From CAWBVG01 sp963792175 (GTDB lineage: Bacteria > Acidobacteriota > Vicinamibacteria > Vicinamibacterales > CAVVIG01), in NCBI GenBank assembly GCA_963792175.1, contig CAWBVG010000015.1, forward strand, positions 1-64,000: a stretch of DNA of 64,000 bases, written 5' to 3'. The position numbers and the translations under genes are program-made. Every line of letters begins with the position of its first letter. Position 1 is the first letter of the stretch. Under the pieces are notes generated by a model that ran no database searches, had not been told where the DNA came from, and worked only from the letters and a program-made list of their open reading frames with translations. This document shows, piece by piece, positions 58,421 to 64,000 of the stretch.

Positions 58421-59524
58421 TCAGCGCCCTCGCGCGCGTCGAACGATTTCGTCGAACGACCAGAGCAACGCTTCGCGTTCTGAGTATGGCCCCGGCGTGT
58501 AGACCCTCGAATTGATCCCCGCCTGCGATTGCTCCGCGATCCACCAGTCTTCGCGGTTCGTGAGATCCCAGAACTCGATGGCATCGTCCGCCTGAAACGC
58601 AGGCCGCGCGAGCTCCTCGGGGTGGAAGTGCCATTCGCAGACGATCTCGGTCCGATCGTGCGCGCGCGGCCAGAGCGTGTGCGTCATCATGTAATCGGGA
58701 TGCAGGCTGAGCAGCAGGTTCGGGTAGATCGAGTAGTAGGCCACCTGCTGGCGCTGTGATTCGCTGAGCCCGGGCAGGTACTCGCGCCGCCGTTTGCCGT
58801 CCATGCTCATCGTCTCGACGCCTTCACGAAACCCCATCGCGCCGCCGCAGTAGCAGGCCGTCGGCTCCACGTTGTCCGCGCCGAGGTAGTGGTGCAGGCG
58901 GTTCAGCGCCGGATGCAGGTTCGGACAGTGCAGGCACTCGTTGAAGTTGAGGACGATCAGCTTCCAGTTTGCCTTCACGTCATAGACGATGCGCCTGCCG
59001 AGTCTGAGGTCGCCCATCCTCCACGCGGCAAACCGGTCCGGCAGGTCGCGCAGCTGCGCACGCAACGCCCGATCTCTGTCCTGCCCATCCCGCCCATCCT
59101 GCCCGTCCCGCCCGAGGTGGACGAAGATGTGTCCGTCCCAGGTCTCGCAGCCGGCCCGATGGAGCGGATAGTCCTCCTTGCGGAACTCCGGCGCCATATG
59201 CGGCGCTGCGAGCAGCTGTCCATCGAGGTCGTACGTCCATGCGTGGTAGGGACACTGGATGCGCCCGGCGAAGTGACCGTCGGACTGCTCGCACAGCCTC
59301 GTGCCGCGGTGACGGCACACGTTGAACAGCGCGTGGATGTCGCCCGATCCATCGCGCGTGACGATCACGCTGTCGTCTCCAAGCGCGCGCGTGAAGTAAT
59401 CGCCGGCGTTGGGAATCTGATCGGCGCGCCCGGCGCAGATCCAGCGGTTGAAGTAGAAGCGCTCGAGCTCCGCGCGATAGAAATCCGGATCGGCGTAAAA
59501 GCGCCGCGGCAGCGTCGTGTGCAT
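58421..59524 (-). CDS. Rieske [2Fe-2S] ring-hydroxylating-type oxygenase, alpha subunit
   Basis: 367 residues. The Rieske motif is CRHRGTRLCEQ ... CPYHAWTYDLDGQL (CxH...CxxH), and the mononuclear iron site is NFNECLHCPNLHPALNRL, with the C-terminal catalytic domain ending before RRARGR. This class includes aromatic dioxygenases and N-demethylating monooxygenases (glycine betaine, carnitine, stachydrine). No reductase or ferredoxin gene adjoins it. I use the ATG at 59524 (MHTTLPRRFY); a TTG at 59542 is also in frame. The Gly-Arg-Asp-Gly-Gln-Asp insert near 59079-59114 is encoded by a 9-bp repeat. Intact. Confidence 0.86.
   Translation of the reverse strand: MHTTLPRRFYADPDFYRAELERFYFNRWICAGRADQIPNAGDYFTRALGDDSVIVTRDGSGDIHALFNVCRHRGTRLCEQSDGHFAGRIQCPYHAWTYDLDGQLLAAPHMAPEFRKEDYPLHRAGCETWDGHIFVHLGRDGQDGRDGQDRDRALRAQLRDLPDRFAAWRMGDLRLGRRIVYDVKANWKLIVLNFNECLHCPNLHPALNRLHHYLGADNVEPTACYCGGAMGFREGVETMSMDGKRRREYLPGLSESQRQQVAYYSIYPNLLLSLHPDYMMTHTLWPRAHDRTEIVCEWHFHPEELARPAFQADDAIEFWDLTNREDWWIAEQSQAGINSRVYTPGPYSEREALLWSFDEIVRRARGR
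59079..59114. repeat. 9-bp tandem repeat inside the Rieske coding region
   Basis: Four units of the TCCYGCCCR type in exact 9-bp register. On the coding strand they add a Gly-Arg-Asp-Gly-Gln-Asp stretch between the Rieske and catalytic domains. The same unit is found at 43363-43398. Confidence 0.75.
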
Positions 59525-59552
59525 CGAGCGTTCATGATACAACCGCCTTCAC

Positions 59553-60895
59553 ATGGCGACGCTCAAGCGCGCGCTCGGCCGCTGGGATCTGACGGCGATC
59601 GGCGTCAACCAGGTGATCGGCGGCGCGATCTTCCTCGTGCCCTCGCAGGTCGCGGCCCAGATCGGCGCGTGGAGTCCGATCGGTTTCGTGCTGATGGGCG
59701 TCGCGACCCTCGCCGTGGCGCTGTGCTTCGCCGAAGTCGGCAGCCGGTTCGATCGCACCGGCGGACCGTACGTCTACACCCGCGCGGCATTCGGACGCTT
59801 CGTCGCGTTCGAAGTGGGCTGGATGCAATGGTTCACGCGCGCCGCCAGCCAGGCGAGCGTGATGGCCGGCATCGCCGTCGCCCTCGGCTACTACTGGCCG
59901 GCGGTCACCATCGGCTGGCCGCGCGCCGCGGTCCTCATCGGCATCACGTCGGCGCTGGCCTGGGTCAACGTCCGCGGAATCCGGCAGAGCGCGTGGGTCG
60001 TCAACGCGCTCACCATCGGCAAGCTGCTCCCGCTGGCGCTGTTCATCGTCGTCGGCCTGTTCTTCATCGAGCCGTCCCGGCTCGACGACGTTGCCGCCGA
60101 TCACCCTGAACCAGGTCTCGACCGCCGCGCTGCTGCTGATTTTCATCTTCGGCGGCTTCGACGTCGTCGGCACGCCGGCGGGCGAGGCGGTCGATCCGCG
60201 CCGTGACGTCCCGTTCGCGCTGGTGACGACGATTCTCGCGGTGATGACGATCATGACGCTCGCGCAAATCGTCGCGCAGGGCGTGTTGCCCGATCTCGCG
60301 CCGCACGCGACGCCGATCGCCGATGCCGCGGCGGTGTTCCTCGGATCGGCCGGGGCGCTGCTCGTGGGCGCCGGATCGGTGGTCTCGATGACCGGCAACA
60401 ACGCCGGTCAGGTGCTGAGCGGATCGCGCATGCTGTTCGCGCTGGCCGAGCACGGCGAGCTGCCGGCGTTCTTTGCGCGGATTCATCCGCGCTTCCGGAC
60501 GCCGTCGAACGCCGTGATCTTCACGTCGGTGGTGGCGGTGCTGCTCGCGCTGTCCGGCTCGTGGGCCAAGCTCGCGGTCGTCAGCGCGGTCGCGCGACTC
60601 GTCACCTACGCCGGCGTCAGCGCGGCAACGCTCCGGCTGCGGGCGCCGGCATTCGCGGCGAGCGTGCCGTCAGCCACCTTCGTCGCGCCGCTCGGTCCGA
60701 TCGTGCCGATCGTCGCGCATCGCGATGTCGCTTGGCGTCGCCGCCGGGGCGACGCGCGAGCAGTTGATCGGCGGGCTGGCCGCGCTCGTGGTCGGTGGGG
60801 TGATGTACGTGATACGGCGACTTCACTCGAAGCGCACCGCCGTCGTATTCCCGCCGCTGACCACGACGCCGACACGTTCATCGCGCGCCGGTTGA
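59553..60895 (+). CDS. APC-family amino-acid permease, two apparent frameshifts
   Basis: Twelve-helix amino acid-polyamine-organocation transporter. The opening WDLTAIGVNQVIGGAIFLVP and GPYVYTRAAFGRFVAFEVGW are the family core; the second part (LLLIFIFGGFDVVGTPAGEA, then GAGSVVSMTGNNAGQVLSGS and LFALAEHGELPAFFARIHPR) follows a shift near 60087, and the last helices after one near 60720. About 445 residues. The final 70 bp overlap the convergent threonine dehydratase gene. The substrate is unknown. Its start is 28 bp from the divergent Rieske gene. Confidence 0.85.
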
Positions 60896-61763
60896 TACGC
60901 GCCGGACAAGAGCGCCGACATCGCGGCGGCGCCGCCGGGTTCGGCGACGATACGAAGGGCGTCCCACAACGTGCGTTGTGCGCCGGCGATGGCCGCGTCG
61001 TCGACCAGGACGACGCGATCGACGTAGTCGCGGGCGAGTGGGAACATCAGTTCCCCGACGCGCCGCGGCGCCAGCGAATCCGCGGCGATGCCGCCGGCCG
61101 GCGCGTCGACCGGACGTCCGGCCTTGAGCGCCTCGCTCAGCGTCGGCGCCAACGCGGGCTCGACGCCGACGACGCGGACGCGGCCGCGATACCAGGCGGC
61201 GATTCCGCCAATCAGCCCGCCGCCGCCGACGGCCACGAGCACGCGTGTCGAGATCGGGCGCCTGCGCCTCGAGCTCGAGCCCCAGCGTTCCCTGACCGAG
61301 CAGCGTCTCGCGCTGATCGAAGGCGTGCACCGGCAGCGCGCCGGTTTTCGCCGCCCACGCCTCGCTGGCGGCAAGCGCCTCGGCATATCGTTCGCCGCCG
61401 ACCACGAGATCCGCGCCGTAGCTGCGGATCCGCTCGACCTTGGCCGGCGACGAGATCGTCGGCACGAAGATCTTCGCAGGCACCTTCAGCTGCATCGCGG
61501 CGTAGGCGACGGCGGCGCCGTGGTTCCCGCCTGACGCGGCCACCACGCCAGCGGCCGGCACTGTGCGCGTCAACAGGTTGGCAAAGGCCCCGCGCGTCTT
61601 GAACGAGCTGCCGCGCTGCAGCAACTCGAGCTTGACCACGACACGCGACTGCGCCGAGGCCGAGGTCGGCGCCGGCGACCTCGACGATCGGCGTCCTGCG
61701 AATGTAGGGCTGGATGAGCGCGTAGACGCGCTCGATATCGGGTCGATCGATCGTGTCACCCAT
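60823..61763 (-). CDS. threonine/serine dehydratase-like PLP enzyme, two apparent frameshifts
   Basis: Fold-type II PLP enzyme of about 315 residues: YIRRTPIVEVAGADL, LLQRGSSFKTRGAFANLLT (PLP-binding Lys in SFKxRGA), VVAASGGNHGAAVAYAAMQL, the glycine-rich phosphate loop VLVAVGGGGLIGGIAAWY and SLAPRRVGELMFPLARDYVD. There is no ACT or regulatory domain, so it is the biodegradative or catabolic type, releasing ammonia and a 2-oxo acid from threonine or serine. Shifts occur near 61655 and 61235. It follows PilT by 4 bp on the same strand. Confidence 0.85.
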
Positions 61764-61767
61764 CGAG

Positions 61768-63005
61768 TCAGCCGAGCAGGCGCTCGAACTCCTCGGGATG
61801 GCCGGCGCGCGCCAGCGCTTCCTTGCGGTCGATCAGATCGCGCTTGACCAGCTCGGTCAGCGACTCCTCCAGCGTAAACGAGCCCTGCTTGCGGGTGATC
61901 GTGATCTCCTGGTGCAGATGCTGCAGCGCGTTCTTCCGGATGTGCTGCCGCGCGCCGTAGCCGACCATCAGCAGCTCCGCCGCCGGAATCATCCCGCCGC
62001 CGTTCTTCGGAATCAGCGTCTGCGTCATCACCGCCGCCAGCGCCATCGCCAGCTCCTGGCGGATGGTGTTCTGGCGCTCGGGCGGAAACGAATCGGCGAT
62101 CCGGCCGACGGTCGTCGAGACGTCGGTGGTGTGCAGGCTCGAGAACACGAGGTGGCCGGTTTCGCCGGCCGCGACCGCAATCTGCATCGTCTCCGGATCG
62201 CGCATCTCGCCGACGACGATGATGTCGGGCGCCTGGCGGAGCGCGGCGCGCAGCGCGGTCGGGAAATCCGGCGCGTCGATGCCGATTTCGACCTGCTCGA
62301 TCAGGCAGCGCCGGTGCGGGTGCTCGTACTCGATCGGATCCTCGATGGTGATGATGTGGCGCGCGTCGCGGTGGTTGATCTCGTTGACGAGCGCCGCGAG
62401 CGTGGTCGTCTTGCCGGATCCGGTCGGACCGCCGACCAGGACGAGGCCGCGCGGCAGGCGCGTCAGCGCTTCGATGTTGGGCGGCAGGTTCAGCGACGCA
62501 AAGCGCGGCACGGTGGACGGCAGGCGCCGGATCGCCGCCGCCGAGCGTCCGCGCTCGTGATGCAGGTTGATCCGGAAGCGCCCGAGATCCGGCGTCCGGA
62601 ACGAGCCGTCGGCGATGCCGACGTCGAGGTACTGCTTGCGCGCGTGCGGCGGCAGCGCCGGCGCAATCGCGTCCTCGATTTCTTCGCTGCCGAGCGGCGC
62701 TTCGTCGAGCGGCGTCACGACGCCGTCCACGCGGAGCGACGGCGGCGCGCCGGCGACGAGCAGCAGATCGCTGCCGGACCGTTCGACGACCTCGCGCCAG
62801 CCACCCGCGCAGGCGAGCGGTTTGCAGGTCGTCCCCTGCGGAAGCGCGGGAATCGCGCACTGCGGGCCGCGGCGCTCCCGCGTTCAGTTCGTTGACGAGC
62901 GCGTCGAGGTCGTCCGGCGGCGTCATCGGCGTGCCGCGCAACGATCCGCAATCGGCACAACATCTCGAGCCGGACCTTGCTGAACTGCGTGTCCGCGCTG
63001 CTCAT
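61768..63005 (-). CDS. PilT/PilU-family type IV pilus retraction ATPase, one or two apparent frameshifts
   Basis: Hexameric secretion ATPase: GLVLVGGPTGSGKTTTLAAL (Walker A), TIEDPIEYEHPHRRCLIEQ (Asp box), PDIIVVGEMRDPETMQIAVA (Walker B) and FSSLHTTDVSTTVGRIADSF (His box); the AIREG-like end is not obvious. The frame is unbroken downstream of about 62730. Upstream, GPQCAIPALPQGTTCKPL and ERSGSDLLLVAGAPPSLRVD are in another frame. I take the start at 63005 (MSSADTQFSKVRLEML) because it overlaps the DUF2461 stop (ATGA); MTPPDDL at 62926 is the alternative. Confidence 0.85.
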
Positions 63006-63690
63006 CGCTGGCCGGGCAGCAGCGGGTCGTTCAGGAACCGGACCAGCGGCACGATCTGCCGGAACACGTCGAGCAGCGTGCCATAGAACCTCGGGCTCGT
63101 CGCGAGCGCCGGCGGGAGATCGGCCCGGCGAGAAACTGCCGGTACTTCAGGTATTCGGCGGCCGGGTGATCCTTGGGAAAGCCGCGCGGCACGCGCTGCA
63201 GCGCTCGCCCTCGAGCGCGCCGACCTGCCGCCGGAATCCCGGCGATTCGACGATCGAGCGGAGCTGCTTCACGTTGGCGGCGATGTGCTCGCGCACGGCC
63301 TGGAGCTGCGGCGTCTGCGGCGCGTACATGCCGCCGCCGATCCAGACCTCGTCGGGCGAGACGTGGAAAGTACAGGCCGGCGCCCTCGTGCTTGGGCAGA
63401 CCGCGCCGCGGAAAGACCGCGGCGACGTGCGTCTTGTAGGGCGTCTTGTTTTCGGAGAAGCGCGTGTCGCGGTAGATGCGATACATCGACACCTTCGGGC
63501 TCGCGACGAGCTCCGGCGCGAAGGCGCGGAAATCGTGCGCCAGCCGCTCGACGACGGCGGTCATCGGCTGGCGCACGTGTGTCTCGTAGTCGTCGCGATG
63601 CGCGTTGAACCACTCGCGCCGGTTGTTGCGCTTCAGCGCCCGCAGAAAGCGGAGCGTGTCGGCGGTGAAGCGCGGCGCGGCGGTCGGCAT
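63002..63690 (-). CDS. DUF2461-family protein, two apparent frameshifts
   Basis: A conserved family (TIGR02453-like) of unknown function. It starts with FTADTLRFLRALKRNNRREW, FNAHRDDYETHVRQPM, then FRAFAPELVASPKVSMYRIY, RDTRFSENKTPYKTHVAAVF, EVWIGGGMYAPQTPQLQAVR and the C-terminal FYGTLLDVFRQIVPLVRFLN. Shifts occur near 63365 and 63190. About 228 residues, the usual size. The stop overlaps the PilT start. Confidence 0.85.
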
Positions 63691-63708
63691 CGATCGAGAC
63701 CTGCCAGC

Positions 63709-64000
63709 CTATCGCGCGGCCTGCCCGGCGGTCTGAGCGGCCGCCTGCATTTGCGCCATGCGCTCCTGCATCTGCCGCGTCAGATGCGGCACCTGGCCGA
63801 TCATCCGCTGCATCGTCATCAGCTGGCCGCGATGGTGCATCTCGTGCTCCTTCGCGCGACATCAGCATCTCGAAGCGGGCTCTTCGTCGCCGGCTGGGCG
63901 CCGGCGGCATCGTGACCTGCTCCGCCAGGAACGATTCCGGCAGTCCCTCGAGAAACGCCGCGAACTTGTCGCCCTCGGTTTTCAGGAACGCGATCAGCTC
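63709..64000 (-). CDS. DinB-family protein (5' end outside window), one apparent frameshift
   Basis: The visible C-terminal part begins ELIAFLKTEGDKFAAFLEGL and, after a shift near 63860-63900, reads FEMLMSAKEHEMHHRGQLMT, then MQRMIGQVPHLTRQMQERMA and a Gln/Ala-rich end. The HEMHHRGQL block is the third-helix metal site of the DinB four-helix bundle; many members are bacillithiol- or metal-dependent transferases of unknown substrate. The stop is 18 bp upstream of the DUF2461 start on the same strand. Confidence 0.78.

Overview
The window is GC-rich, gene-dense bacterial chromosome. The mix of large secreted M14, M28, CocE and amidohydrolase proteins, tandem DUF1800/DUF1501 proteins, carboxypeptidase-regulatory-like proteins, a PEP-CTERM protein, two phytoene-dehydrogenase-like oxidoreductases and an ECF sigma factor with an NrsF-type anti-sigma factor is typical of an environmental Acidobacteriota genome, perhaps of the Vicinamibacteria type. 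That is inference from gene content; there is no rRNA or other phylogenetic marker here. I see no tRNA, rRNA, CRISPR array, insertion sequence or integrase.

Layout. 1-4.1 kb: end of a contractile injection or phage-tail module (tube, sheath, small winged-helix-like protein) beside a sigma54-type AAA+ regulator. 4.2-11.6 kb (+): gamma-glutamyltransferase, pyrF, a Tat-exported GH99-like protein, an atypical M28 protein and a CocE-type hydrolase. 11.9-17.8 kb (-): PQQ-type sugar dehydrogenase, alpha/beta hydrolase, M28 peptidase, DUF2569-like membrane protein. 17.9-25.9 kb: SixA-like phosphatase, beta-barrel protein, PEP-CTERM protein, PKD protein, HELFH metalloprotease, BLH-type phosphatase, VirB10/TrbI-like envelope protein. 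26-33.2 kb (+): M14 peptidase, second CocE hydrolase, ThiO-like oxidase, pterin dehydratase, MerR regulator. 33.2-37.5 kb (-): DUF1800, DUF1501, a D-threonine-aldolase-like enzyme and an orphan microcompartment shell protein. 37.6-45 kb: GNAT protein, two regulatory-like domain proteins and a second M14 peptidase. 45-64 kb: M20 amidohydrolase, HAD, SDR, P5C dehydrogenase, two FAD oxidoreductases, amidohydrolase, aminomethyltransferase, ECF sigma/NrsF, Rieske oxygenase, amino-acid permease, threonine dehydratase, PilT, DUF2461 and DinB. The general picture is an organism that breaks down extracellular peptides, amino acids and sugars with many paralogous envelope enzymes.

Two features dominate beyond the genes. 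First, most genes carry apparent frameshifts in which the protein simply continues in another frame, often at a short homopolymer; this looks like uncorrected single-base errors rather than decay, so I give whole-gene spans across the breaks. Second, most non-trivial intergenic gaps hold short-period degenerate repeats: arrays with a strict 7-bp register (4.17, 9.74, 17.76, 18.4-18.6, 33.15, 47.30, 47.69 and 53.94 kb, plus an 8-bp variant at 24.0 kb) and 9-bp-period units that often form inverted arms (11.6-11.9, 15.6, 23.3, 32.4, 34.6 and 52.15 kb). A third 9-bp unit lies inside two unrelated coding regions (43.36 and 59.08 kb). These repeats are the strongest candidate here for an undescribed, genome-wide element class.
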